NCBI RefSeq assembly: GCF_900143645.1 | Contig: NZ_FRFD01000008.1 | Coordinates: 258,494 to 322,493, forward strand | DNA from: Anaerocolumna xylanovorans DSM 12503 | GTDB lineage: Bacteria > Bacillota > Clostridia > Lachnospirales > Lachnospiraceae | Reading direction: 5' to 3' | Length of the DNA: 64,000 nucleotides | Part shown: positions 17,561 through 25,249 of the stretch, one piece after another | Layout of the letters: every line of letters starts with the position of its first letter | How positions within the stretch are numbered: the first letter of the stretch is position 1 | The notes under the pieces: generated by a model | Told to the model about the DNA's origin: nothing | Seen by the model: only the letters and a program-made list of their open reading frames with translations | Database searches by the model: none | Position numbers and translations under genes: made by a program

Positions 17561-18559
17561 ATGAAGAAAAGAATATTAGCTGGCATATTAACAGCTTCAT
17601 TGGTTGTGTTATCACTTACCGGCTGCGGCACCAAAGAAACCAGTACTTCCGGCAGCGGTGGAAAAGACGGAAAGGTATATCACATCGGCATCAATCAGTA
17701 TGTGGAACATGCTGCTTTGGATGCTTCCTACAAAGGCTTTGTGGATGCGCTTGCGGAAGCTGGCTATGAGGAAGGAAAGAACCTTAAGCTTGACTATCAG
17801 GTAGCACAGGGAGATATGTCCACAGCCCAGACCATAGCCACGAAGTTAGTAAATGATGCTCCGGATCTTATACTTTCCATAGCTACACCTTCAGCACAGG
17901 CTGTTGCAAATGCTACGAAAGACATTCCTGTTCTGGTTACTGCGGTTACAGATCCTGCAGGTTCTCAGTTGGTAGCTTCCAATGAGGCACCGGGAGGAAA
18001 TGTATCGGGTACTTCGGACCTTACACCGGTTAAGAAGCAGATAGAATTGTTAAAGCAGCTGATACCGGGAGCGAAGAAGGTTGCAATTCTTTATTCTTCT
18101 GCTGAAAGTAATTCGGTAATTCAGGCAGACATTGCCAAGCAGGCGATAAAAGATGCAGGAATGGAAAGCATGGACGCTACGGTTTCCAATACGAATGAGA
18201 TCCAGCAGGTGGTGCAGTCTTTAGTTGGCAAAGTGGACGTAATTTATGCCCCTACCGATAATATGATAGCAGAATCAATGCCTACGGTAGCGCAGGTTGC
18301 AAATGCAAGCAAATTGCCTGTAATATGCGGAGAAGGCGGCATGGTAGATAACGGCGGTCTTGCAACTTATGGAATTGATTATTATGAACTTGGAAAATTA
18401 ACAGGAGAGCAGGCTGTCAAAATCCTTGAAGGTACTGCAAAAATTGCTGATATGCCTATTGAATATCTGCCTGATGAAAAGTGTACCCTAAAGGTAAACG
18501 AAGATGTGGCAAAGCAACTGGGAATCACAATTCCGGAGGAATTACAGCAGAGCAAGTAA
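17561..18559 (+). CDS. ABC transporter substrate-binding lipoprotein (TrpX/ABC_sub_bind family)
   Basis: Start set at ATG 17561, just after GGAGGAG. The open frame extends 46 codons further upstream but lacks a ribosome-binding site and would hide the signal peptide. Residues 1-22 form a lipoprotein signal with the lipobox LSLTGC (C22 would be lipidated). The mature part (KVYHIGINQYVEHAALDASYKGF, then GDMSTAQTIATKLV and VTAVTDPAGSQLVAS) matches the ABC_sub_bind family, which includes the streptococcal tryptophan-binding TrpX. It captures a small ligand outside the membrane for the permease and ATPase downstream. A terminator follows the gene and likely gives higher expression of this protein than of the rest. 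The ligand is unproven; no Trp-responsive leader is present. Confidence 0.85.
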   Translation: MKKRILAGILTASLVVLSLTGCGTKETSTSGSGGKDGKVYHIGINQYVEHAALDASYKGFVDALAEAGYEEGKNLKLDYQVAQGDMSTAQTIATKLVNDAPDLILSIATPSAQAVANATKDIPVLVTAVTDPAGSQLVASNEAPGGNVSGTSDLTPVKKQIELLKQLIPGAKKVAILYSSAESNSVIQADIAKQAIKDAGMESMDATVSNTNEIQQVVQSLVGKVDVIYAPTDNMIAESMPTVAQVANASKLPVICGEGGMVDNGGLATYGIDYYELGKLTGEQAVKILEGTAKIADMPIEYLPDEKCTLKVNEDVAKQLGITIPEELQQSK

Positions 18560-18590
18560 TTTTGCCAAAGCAAGCAATTTTATTATAGGC

Positions 18591-18634
18591 CTGTCCCATC
18601 TCTGTAAGTGTTACAGGGAATGGGACAGTCTTTT
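18591..18634 (+). terminator. intra-operon terminator after the binding-protein gene
   Basis: CTGTCCCAT (18591-18599) pairs with ATGGGACAG (18620-18628), followed by TCTTTTG. It lies between the binding-protein and permease genes and probably reduces readthrough into the latter. Confidence 0.7.
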
Positions 18635-18665
18635 GTTAATTCATAGGGAAGGTTAGGAAATTTAT

Positions 18666-19607
18666 ATGGTGACATTTGTACATTATTTACTTTCGGCACT
18701 GGGAGCTACTTCTCAGGGCTTTGCCTGGGCCATATTGGCAATTGGTGTTTACGTCTCCTTCCGTATTCTGGATTTTCCGGATATGACAAGTGAAGGAAGC
18801 TTTGCGTTAGGAGGAAGTGTCAGCGCTTTCTGTATAGCCGGATTTGGAATAAATCCAATCCTCTGTCTTTTGATATCAACCCTGGCGGGAATGGCAGCAG
18901 GTGCAGTTACCGGATTTCTTCATACGAAACTTAGAATTCCTCCTATTTTGGCAGGTATTCTTACCATGATAGCACTCTATTCGGTAAACTTAAGTATCAT
19001 GGGTAAATCCAATACACCTCTTTTGGCGCAGAAGACAATATTATCAATGGCTAAGAGTTTGTTTCCATCCGGAGCAGAGTTAGGAATCAGTGATAATCTT
19101 CTCCAGATTATGATTACTATGGGCTTAGGTATTATATTTACAGTGCTGGTTATTCTATTGCTTTACTGGTTCTTAGGCACGGAAATCGGTTGTGCCATCA
19201 GAGCGACAGGCAACAATGAAGCCATGGTCCGTGCACAGGGGGCGAATACAGATGCCATGAAAATTATAGGACTAATGGTGGGCAACGGGCTTATTGCGCT
19301 TTCCGGCGGTCTTGTTGCACAGACACAGGGCTATGCGGATGTATCCATGGGTGTTGGAGCTATCGTAATCGGTCTGGCTTCTATCGTAATCGGAGAAGTA
19401 ATATTCAGACGTGTGCTATCCTTTGCCAGCAGACTTATTTCCATTGTTGTCGGATCGATCATTTACCGTATAATAATAGCCTCCGTCCTGTTTATGGGCT
19501 TTAATTCAAATAATCTGAAACTGTTAACGGCCGTAATGGTAGCTGCAGCTTTATCCATACCTGTGTTTAAGAAGGATAAGGTAAGAATTGAAAAGGAGGC
19601 AGAATAA
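18666..19607 (+). CDS. ABC transporter permease (TrpY/branched-chain permease type)
   Basis: A 313-residue membrane protein with about nine hydrophobic helices. The LDFPDMTSEGSFALGG segment and EIGCAIRATGNNEAMVRAQGANTD are characteristic of the permeases that pair with ABC_sub_bind proteins, related to the LivH/LivM type. It would form the channel, probably as a homodimer, for the ligand delivered by the lipoprotein upstream. Its stop overlaps the ATPase start (TAATG at 19605-19609), so permease and ATPase are translationally coupled. Only a weak AGGAAA ribosome-binding site is present before ATG 18666. Confidence 0.87.
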   Translation: MVTFVHYLLSALGATSQGFAWAILAIGVYVSFRILDFPDMTSEGSFALGGSVSAFCIAGFGINPILCLLISTLAGMAAGAVTGFLHTKLRIPPILAGILTMIALYSVNLSIMGKSNTPLLAQKTILSMAKSLFPSGAELGISDNLLQIMITMGLGIIFTVLVILLLYWFLGTEIGCAIRATGNNEAMVRAQGANTDAMKIIGLMVGNGLIALSGGLVAQTQGYADVSMGVGAIVIGLASIVIGEVIFRRVLSFASRLISIVVGSIIYRIIIASVLFMGFNSNNLKLLTAVMVAAALSIPVFKKDKVRIEKEAE

Positions 19608-20401
19608 TGCTTGATATTGGGGAATTATATAAGACCTTTAATGCATATACCATTAATGAAAAGAAAGTACTAAAGGGGTTGAACCTAACTTTAAACGAAT
19701 CGGACTTTGTTACGGTTATCGGTGGAAATGGAGCTGGAAAATCCACCATGCTTAATATGATTGCAGGGGTACATTATCCGGACAGCGGCAATATCAGACT
19801 GGATGGAATTGATATTACCAGAATGCCTGAATATAAAAGAGCAAGCTATCTGGGCAGAGTATTTCAGGACCCTATGATGGGGACAGCTGCCGGTATGGAA
19901 ATCGAAGAAAACCTGGCACTTGCCTACAGGAGAGGGAAAAGGAGAAGCTTTGGCTGGGGTATTACAAAAGCAGAAAAAGAATTATATGTAGAGCAGCTTA
20001 AAAAACTGGACTTGGGCCTTGAAAACAGGCTTACGACTAAGGTTGGTCTTCTTTCCGGGGGGCAGAGGCAGGCACTTACTCTTTTAATGTCAGCCTTAAA
20101 AAATCCTAAATTACTTCTGCTGGATGAGCATACGGCTGCCTTGGATCCAAAAACAGCGCAGAAGGTTTTAGAGCTGACTGAAAAGATCGTGAAGGAAAAT
20201 TCCCTGACAGCACTGATGATAACCCATAATATGAAGCATGCAATTCAATACGGCAACCGGTTGATTATGATGCATGAGGGGAAAATCATCTATGATATTT
20301 CAGGAGAAGAAAAGAAACACCTCCATGTAAAGGACTTGCTGGATAAATTTGAAAGTGTAAGCGGAAGTGAGTTTGCTAATGACAGGATGCTGCTATCTTA
20401 A
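19607..20401 (+). CDS. ABC transporter ATP-binding protein (TrpZ-type)
   Basis: A 264-residue ATPase with Walker A GGNGAGKST (residues about 39-47), signature LLSGGQRQALTLL, Walker B LLLLDEHTAALDP and the switch His in MITHNMKHA. The DEHTAALDP form is typical of the ATPase partner of ABC_sub_bind systems. It powers uptake by the preceding permease and completes the three-gene transporter. No promoter of its own is visible, and it is coupled to the permease through the overlapping TAATG. Confidence 0.9.
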   Translation: MLDIGELYKTFNAYTINEKKVLKGLNLTLNESDFVTVIGGNGAGKSTMLNMIAGVHYPDSGNIRLDGIDITRMPEYKRASYLGRVFQDPMMGTAAGMEIEENLALAYRRGKRRSFGWGITKAEKELYVEQLKKLDLGLENRLTTKVGLLSGGQRQALTLLMSALKNPKLLLLDEHTAALDPKTAQKVLELTEKIVKENSLTALMITHNMKHAIQYGNRLIMMHEGKIIYDISGEEKKHLHVKDLLDKFESVSGSEFANDRMLLS

Positions 20402-20569
20402 CCATAAAATTGCAGAAATTGTAAGAAAAATTTAACTATATTTATAAAATTTAACATACTCATATTCGACAAATTATGTTATAATTATAACTTGGTAGTT
20501 TATTTTAGGAGAGGGGTTTTCTTTCGAAAAACTCTCCTGACAGAGTTACGTAATTGGAGGATATGGAGT

Positions 20570-21601
20570 ATGAGATTTCTTTCCATAAATAAGGTTGAAC
20601 CTGGTGCGATACTTGCAAAACCGCTTTATGGTAATCAGGGGGTTATTTTATTAAGGGAAAATGTTGTCTTGACTGAAAATATTGTGTCAAGACTGAAAGC
20701 AATGGGATATACAGGGTTATATATTGAGGATGAGATTTCAAAGGGTATCGTAATTGAAGATGTAGTAGATGAAGGACTTAAGCTTCGTACTGCTACAAGG
20801 TTAGAAGAAATTGTTAACGACAATGGAAATATAGCGGAAATGTTTCCTATGATTCAGGATATCGTCACAAGTGTTATCAATAATAAGGATGTTGAGCTTA
20901 ATATGAGAAGCTTATGGGGGCATCATGAATACACTTACCTGCATTGTGTGAATGTAGCCATATTGGCTGCCAGCGTAGGGATTAAGATGAATCTTACGAT
21001 AGAGGAGCTTATTTACCTGGGGACGGCAGGTATCCTTCATGATATCGGTAAAAATAAGATTCCGGCTGAGCTTTTAGACAAAAAGGGAAAGCTGACAGAG
21101 GAAGAATTCGGTATACTGAAAAAGCATCCTGAATTCGGTTATGATATGTTGAATGGTGCCAGAGAGTTAAGCAGTGTAACAAAGGCGGGAGTACTTCAGC
21201 ATCATGAAAGATATGACGGTTCAGGATATCCAAAAGGTTTAAAAGGAAATGAGATAACCTTGTATGCCAGAATACTTGCGGTGGCAGATACCTATGATGC
21301 CATGACTTCGGACAGAGCCTACAGAGAGGCTTTTGCTCCTTCGGAAGCAGTGGAATATTTAATGGGAAACGGTGACCAGCTCTATGATAATCTTGTGATA
21401 GATGCATTCGTTAAATGCGTGACCATTTATCCGATTGGTTCCTGCGTTGAACTTAATAACGGTGTCAAGGCAGTTGTTGTTAAGAATTATCATGACTGTG
21501 TTCTGCGCCCCTTGATCAGAGTGATTGAAACCAAAGAAATGATTGATTTAAAAAATGATTCTGGTTACCTAAACATATGTATTACAAAGTTAATTATCTA
21601 A
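20570..21601 (+). CDS. HD-GYP domain protein, probable c-di-GMP phosphodiesterase
   Basis: Start set at ATG 20570, nine bases after TGGAGG; the frame is open further upstream but lacks a site. The N-terminal 110 residues are a small domain of the type that often precedes clostridial HD-GYP modules. Residues about 120-290 carry the HD domain with ILHDIGKNKIP and the GYP signature HHERYDGSGYPKGL, followed by ILAVADTYDAMTSDRAYR. HD-GYP proteins degrade cyclic di-GMP and so influence motility and attachment; motAB lies 3 kb upstream. The enzyme should be cytoplasmic as no membrane segment is present. It stands alone between the ABC operon and glnA. Confidence 0.88.
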   Translation: MRFLSINKVEPGAILAKPLYGNQGVILLRENVVLTENIVSRLKAMGYTGLYIEDEISKGIVIEDVVDEGLKLRTATRLEEIVNDNGNIAEMFPMIQDIVTSVINNKDVELNMRSLWGHHEYTYLHCVNVAILAASVGIKMNLTIEELIYLGTAGILHDIGKNKIPAELLDKKGKLTEEEFGILKKHPEFGYDMLNGARELSSVTKAGVLQHHERYDGSGYPKGLKGNEITLYARILAVADTYDAMTSDRAYREAFAPSEAVEYLMGNGDQLYDNLVIDAFVKCVTIYPIGSCVELNNGVKAVVVKNYHDCVLRPLIRVIETKEMIDLKNDSGYLNICITKLII

Positions 21602-21640
21602 TACAGGGCATTTTCCTGTTATAAGTATAATTTTATTGTA

Positions 21641-21669
21641 TTGACAAACAATAATAGGACTGATATCAT
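21641..21669 (+). promoter_or_regulatory. glnA promoter
   Basis: TTGACA (21641-21646), 17-base spacer, TATCAT (21664-21669). Transcription should begin near 21676, only a few bases before a terminator-like hairpin. Confidence 0.7.
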
Positions 21670-21683
21670 GATAAAAGCAAAAG

Positions 21684-21720
21684 GCGAAGATGTTCTTTTA
21701 TAGACATTTTCGCTTATTTT
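21684..21720 (+). terminator. promoter-proximal attenuator in the glnA leader
   Basis: GCGAAGATGT (21684-21693) pairs with ACATTTTCGC (21704-21713), one G-U pair included, around a ten-base loop, followed by TTATTTTT. It lies about eight bases after the expected transcript start and about 150 bases before glnA, so it should act as an attenuator rather than end a gene. A similar arrangement precedes gltB. Confidence 0.65.
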
Positions 21721-21726
21721 TCATAT

Positions 21727-21825
21727 ACACCCATTGCATATCGCTAGTTTGCCGGTAGATTGCTTGCAATCTACACGATACTGCATAAATAAAGGGGTGC
21801 GAAAAATACATCATATTTTTCACAC
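21727..21825 (-). repeat. interspersed two-hairpin repeat, copy A (minus orientation)
   Basis: Read on the minus strand it shows the family order: GTGTGAAAAAT....ATTTTTCGCAC, then GCAGTATCG, and finally GCGATATGCAATGGGTGT. The second hairpin includes a perfect inverted repeat GTAGATTGC/GCAATCTAC (21755-21774). Related copies lie at 23793-23945 and 25131-25244. Confidence 0.6.
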
Positions 21826-21867
21826 GTTAACTTTTGAAAATTAATCTTATTAAGGGAGAGGATTTTT

Positions 21868-23199
21868 ATGAAGCATTTTTCTAAGCAGGATATTATCAGG
21901 ATGGTGAAAGAGGAAGATGTTGAATTTATCCGGCTGCAGTTTACGGATATTTTCGGCAATTTAAAGAATGTAGCGGTTACCACCAGTCAGTTGGATAGGG
22001 TATTAGATAATAAATGCATGTTTGACGGCTCTTCGATCGAGGGTTTTGTAAGAATTGAAGAGTCTGATATGTACCTGTATCCGGACCTTGATACCTTTGA
22101 GATATTCCCGTGGAGGCCGCAGCAGGGAAAGGTAGCCAGATTTATCTGTGATGTTTACAGGCCTGACGGTACCCCATTTGAAGGTGATCCCAGATTTATT
22201 CTAAAGAAAGTGGTAGAGGAAGCAAAGGAAATGGGATATACCTTTCAGGTAGGCCCTGAATGTGAGTTTTTCCTGTTTAATACTCTGGATAATGGGGAAC
22301 CCAGTATCGACACCATGGAAAAAGGTGGCTACTTTGATGTCGGACCCCTTGATAATGGAGAAAATGCCAGGCGTGAGATGGTTCTTACACTGGAAGATAT
22401 GGGTTTTATTATAGAGGCATCCCATCATGAGGTTGCTCCGGCCCAGCATGAGATTGATCTTAAATATGACCATGCCTTAAAGACGGCTGATAACATTATG
22501 ACCTTTAAGTTGGTAGTAAGGACGGTTGCCAAACGGCATGGACTCCATGCTACTTTTATGCCAAAGCCAAAATTCGGTGTAAATGGTTCCGGCATGCACA
22601 TTAATATGTCCCTTAATAAGGATGGTAAGAATATTTTTGATAATTCAGACGGTAAGCTTGGTCTTAGCGAAGAAGCCTATCATTTCATCGCCGGAATTTT
22701 AAAGCATATGGAGGGGATGGTAGCTATCACCAATCCCCTTGTGAATTCTTATAAGAGGCTGACTCCGGGCTATGAGGCACCGGTTTATGTCGCATGGAGT
22801 GCTACGAACAGAAGTTCCTTAATCCGAATACCTGCTGCAAGGGGAACTAACGCAAGAATAGAGCTTAGATGTCCCGATTCTGCTGCTAATCCTTATCTTG
22901 CACTGGCTGTATGCCTGGCTGCTGGTCTGGATGGTATTAAGAATAAGCTGACTCCTCCGGATAGCGTGGATCAGAATATCCTTGAGATGAGCGAAGAGAC
23001 GAAAGCCGCCCAAAATATCAGGAGCCTCCCTTCAAGCCTGAAAGAGGCACTGGATGCTCTTGAAAAGGATGAATTAATCAAAGGAGTTTTAGGAGAACAC
23101 ACAACCAATAAGTACCTTGAAGCAAAGTATCAGGAATGGAACCAGTATGTTATTCAGGTATCAGATTGGGAAATTGATCAATACTTGCACCGCATATAG
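21868..23199 (+). CDS. glnA: glutamine synthetase, type I (GSI-alpha-like)
   Basis: A 443-residue enzyme with the GSI landmarks: MFDGSSIEGF, QVGPECEFFLF, HHEVAPAQHEID, the ATP-binding FGVNGSGMHINMSL, NPLVNSYKRLTPGYEAPVYV and RIELRCPDSAANPYLA. It makes glutamine from glutamate, ammonia and ATP. Length and the lack of the adenylylation-site Tyr segment point to the alpha subtype found in Firmicutes. AGGGAGAGG precedes ATG 21868. The leader contains its own promoter and an attenuator, and the next gene encodes an ANTAR antiterminator-type protein, so control by transcription attenuation in response to nitrogen is likely (inference). Confidence 0.96.
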   Translation: MKHFSKQDIIRMVKEEDVEFIRLQFTDIFGNLKNVAVTTSQLDRVLDNKCMFDGSSIEGFVRIEESDMYLYPDLDTFEIFPWRPQQGKVARFICDVYRPDGTPFEGDPRFILKKVVEEAKEMGYTFQVGPECEFFLFNTLDNGEPSIDTMEKGGYFDVGPLDNGENARREMVLTLEDMGFIIEASHHEVAPAQHEIDLKYDHALKTADNIMTFKLVVRTVAKRHGLHATFMPKPKFGVNGSGMHINMSLNKDGKNIFDNSDGKLGLSEEAYHFIAGILKHMEGMVAITNPLVNSYKRLTPGYEAPVYVAWSATNRSSLIRIPAARGTNARIELRCPDSAANPYLALAVCLAAGLDGIKNKLTPPDSVDQNILEMSEETKAAQNIRSLPSSLKEALDALEKDELIKGVLGEHTTNKYLEAKYQEWNQYVIQVSDWEIDQYLHRI

Positions 23200-23240
23200 T
23201 TGATACTCGTTATGCTAGATAAGTGTGGAGGTGGTCAAAT

Positions 23241-23783
23241 GTGCCCAGTATAATAATAGCTTTTCCTAAAATCGAGGATGCAGTAAACATAAAGAATGTT
23301 CTGGTAAGAAACGGATACGGAGTAAACGCAACCTGCACCACAGGGGCACAGGTTGTAACCATTGCAAATGAGCTGGATGACGGTATTATAATATGCGGTT
23401 ACCGTTTTTCAGATATGCATTACAGCCAATTAAACGGATACCTTCCCAAAGGATTTGAGATGCTGCTCATTGCTTCAGCCAATAAGCTGGAGGAATGTAC
23501 GGATAATAATATTGTCTGTCTAAGCATGCCCATTAAAATGGCGGATTTAATCAGTACTCTGGAAATGATGCATTATAATATATCGCGCCGCAGAAAGAGA
23601 GAAAAGGATAAGCCCAAAGCCAGAACGGAAGAAGAAAAAGCAATTATCAGCAAAGCAAAACTGGTACTCATGGAACGTAATAATATGACAGAAGAAGAAG
23701 CGCACCGGTATATACAAAAAAACAGCATGGACAGCGGTACAAATATGGTAGAAATGGCAGAAATGATTCTTCGCTTGATGTAG
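23241..23783 (+). CDS. ANTAR-domain response-regulator-like RNA-binding protein
   Basis: Start assigned to GTG 23241, six bases after GGAGGTGG (23227-23234). An ATG at 23239 is out of frame, and the upstream in-frame GTG at 23223 precedes the site. Residues 1-115 look like a degenerate receiver domain (SIIIAFPKIEDAVNIKNVLVRNGYGV) without an evident phospho-accepting Asp. The C-terminal part (about 125-180: SKAKLVLMERNNMTEEEAHRYIQK..MD) is an ANTAR three-helix domain. ANTAR proteins bind paired RNA hairpins and prevent terminator formation; known examples control nitrate and ethanolamine genes. Placement 41 bases after glnA suggests it regulates nitrogen assimilation. It could sense glutamine synthetase or a metabolite, since a phosphorylation site is not obvious. 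Confidence 0.85.
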   Translation: MPSIIIAFPKIEDAVNIKNVLVRNGYGVNATCTTGAQVVTIANELDDGIIICGYRFSDMHYSQLNGYLPKGFEMLLIASANKLEECTDNNIVCLSMPIKMADLISTLEMMHYNISRRRKREKDKPKARTEEEKAIISKAKLVLMERNNMTEEEAHRYIQKNSMDSGTNMVEMAEMILRLM

Positions 23784-24129
23784 GTTAGGGGCTAGTGTGA
23801 AAAATAGAAAGCATTTTTCACTTTCTATTTGGGCAGTATCGCAAGTAAACTTGCGGTATGCAGGGGGGCTAGTGTGAAAATCAGAAAAGCATTTTCACTT
23901 TCTATTTATGGCAGTACCGCAAGCAGGCTTGCGGTATGCAGGGGGCTATGGTAAAATGGGTATGGATTCTTTGTCCTGGGCTATTTTTCCATGGCCCTTT
24001 TGACAGCACTATTTGCAATACATAAAGCATTTTTGAAGTATTTTCGCTTAAAAATGTTATTTACAATATTGATAAACAGTAGAAGAAATTTATTGGGAAA
24101 ATTATATATGTTGATAAGCGGAGGTATCT
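23784..24129. other. intergenic region with tandem repeat copies
   Basis: 346 bases between the ANTAR gene and dapF. The first half is two tandem copies of the two-hairpin repeat. The rest is AT-rich and should contain the dapF promoter, but I cannot place one with confidence. Confidence 0.5.
23793..23945 (+). repeat. interspersed two-hairpin repeat, tandem copies B and C
   Basis: Copy B (about 23793-23867) and copy C (about 23870-23945) each contain TAGTGTGAAAA, then a short loop and TTTTCACTTTCTATTT, forming hairpin one. They continue with GCAGTA.CGCAAG....CTTGCGGTATGC, hairpin two with a four-base loop, and end AGGGGG. The copies differ at a few positions, several of which preserve pairing. 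Confidence 0.8.
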
Positions 24130-24960
24130 ATGAAGTTTACGAAAATGCATGGCTGTGGGAATGATTATGTTTATGTGAATTGTTTAAGAGAAAGAGTAAC
24201 GAATCCATCGGAACTGGCTATTGCTGTCAGTGACAGGCATTTTGGAATCGGTTCTGACGGATTGATTCTTATAAAGGCTTCTGATGAGGCGGATTTTATG
24301 ATGGATATGTATAATGCAGACGGCTCTTCCTCCGCTATGTGCGGAAATGGAATCCGCTGTGTTGCCAAATACGTCTATGATTATGGCCTTACCAAAGAGA
24401 AGAATATCACGATTGAGACAGGCGCAGGTATTAAATACCTGACACTTACAGCAGAGGATGATAAAGTCACCTCGGTAACTGTTGACATGGGGCATCCTAT
24501 AACAAAGCCTTCCATGATCCCTGTGAAAGGGGAAGAGGAAAGAATTGTTGCAAAGCCTATTATGGCAGGCGAAGAAGAATACAAGGTTACCTGTGTTTCT
24601 ATGGGCAATCCTCATGCGGTAGTGTTTGTAGAGGATACAAAGAAAGTTGAAATAGAGAAAGTAGGTCCGCTCTTTGAGCATCATGAGTGGTTCCCGGAAA
24701 GAACCAACACAGAATTTATCCATATAGTTGACAGAAAGAATATAGAGATGCGGGTGTGGGAGAGAGGTTCCGGAGAGACCCTGGCCTGTGGTACCGGTGC
24801 CTGTGCCAGTGTTTATGCCTGTATATTAAACGGGTTTACAGAGGATGAGGTAAAAGTCCAGCTTCTCGGTGGAGAGCTTACCATACGTTATGACAGAGAG
24901 AAGGACGTTATCCTTATGACCGGACCTGCTGTTACCGTATTTGATGGCGAATTGTTATAG
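24130..24960 (+). CDS. dapF: diaminopimelate epimerase
   Basis: A 276-residue enzyme with the full DapF pattern: KMHGCGNDYVYVN at the start, the first catalytic Cys in AMCGNGIRC (C71), and the second in ACGTGACAS (C220). It interconverts LL- and meso-diaminopimelate in lysine and peptidoglycan synthesis. It is followed by dapL and an LD-carboxypeptidase, so the neighbourhood is devoted to diaminopimelate and cell-wall precursor metabolism, though a repeat-filled gap of 289 bases separates it from dapL. GCGGAGGT precedes ATG 24130. Confidence 0.96.
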   Translation: MKFTKMHGCGNDYVYVNCLRERVTNPSELAIAVSDRHFGIGSDGLILIKASDEADFMMDMYNADGSSSAMCGNGIRCVAKYVYDYGLTKEKNITIETGAGIKYLTLTAEDDKVTSVTVDMGHPITKPSMIPVKGEEERIVAKPIMAGEEEYKVTCVSMGNPHAVVFVEDTKKVEIEKVGPLFEHHEWFPERTNTEFIHIVDRKNIEMRVWERGSGETLACGTGACASVYACILNGFTEDEVKVQLLGGELTIRYDREKDVILMTGPAVTVFDGELL

Positions 24961-24979
24961 AAAGCTATGGACCGGGCCG

Positions 24980-25244
24980 GGGGCTTAGTGTGAATTATTG
25001 AAAAGCATAATTCACACAAATGCCTGCGAAATCCCCGGCACAAACTTGAGGTGTACAGAGGAAGGCATGGGAGCTAGGAATAGCAGATGCTGGTAAGATA
25101 AGCCTCTGACCGGTAAATATAATATAAAACAGAGTGAAAGAAAATTTAGTTACGAAAGGATGCCACATACAGCTTCTTTCACTCAATTTTTGTGGCGGTA
25201 TTGCAGACTGGTCTGCGGGCAAGCCTGCGATATGCAATGGGTGT
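24980..25244 (+). repeat. interspersed two-hairpin repeat, diverged copies D and E
   Basis: Copy D (about 24980-25050) has TTAGTGTGAATTATTG...CATAATTCACAC and is degenerate after that. Copy E (about 25131-25244) has GAGTGAAAG...CTTTCACTC, then GCGGTATTGCAGAC and GCAAGCCTGCGATATGCAATGGGTGT. Together they fill most of the dapF-dapL gap. Confidence 0.6.
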
Positions 25245-25249
25245 AAAAT

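Noticed and set aside
23793..23945. ANTAR protein target formed by the two-hairpin repeat
   Set aside because: Known targets have two hexaloops with fixed A and G; here the loops are about seven and four bases, and the copies follow rather than precede terminators.
24184..24723. 179-codon minus-strand frame in dapF
   Set aside because: Shadow of dapF, with no start site or recognisable domain.
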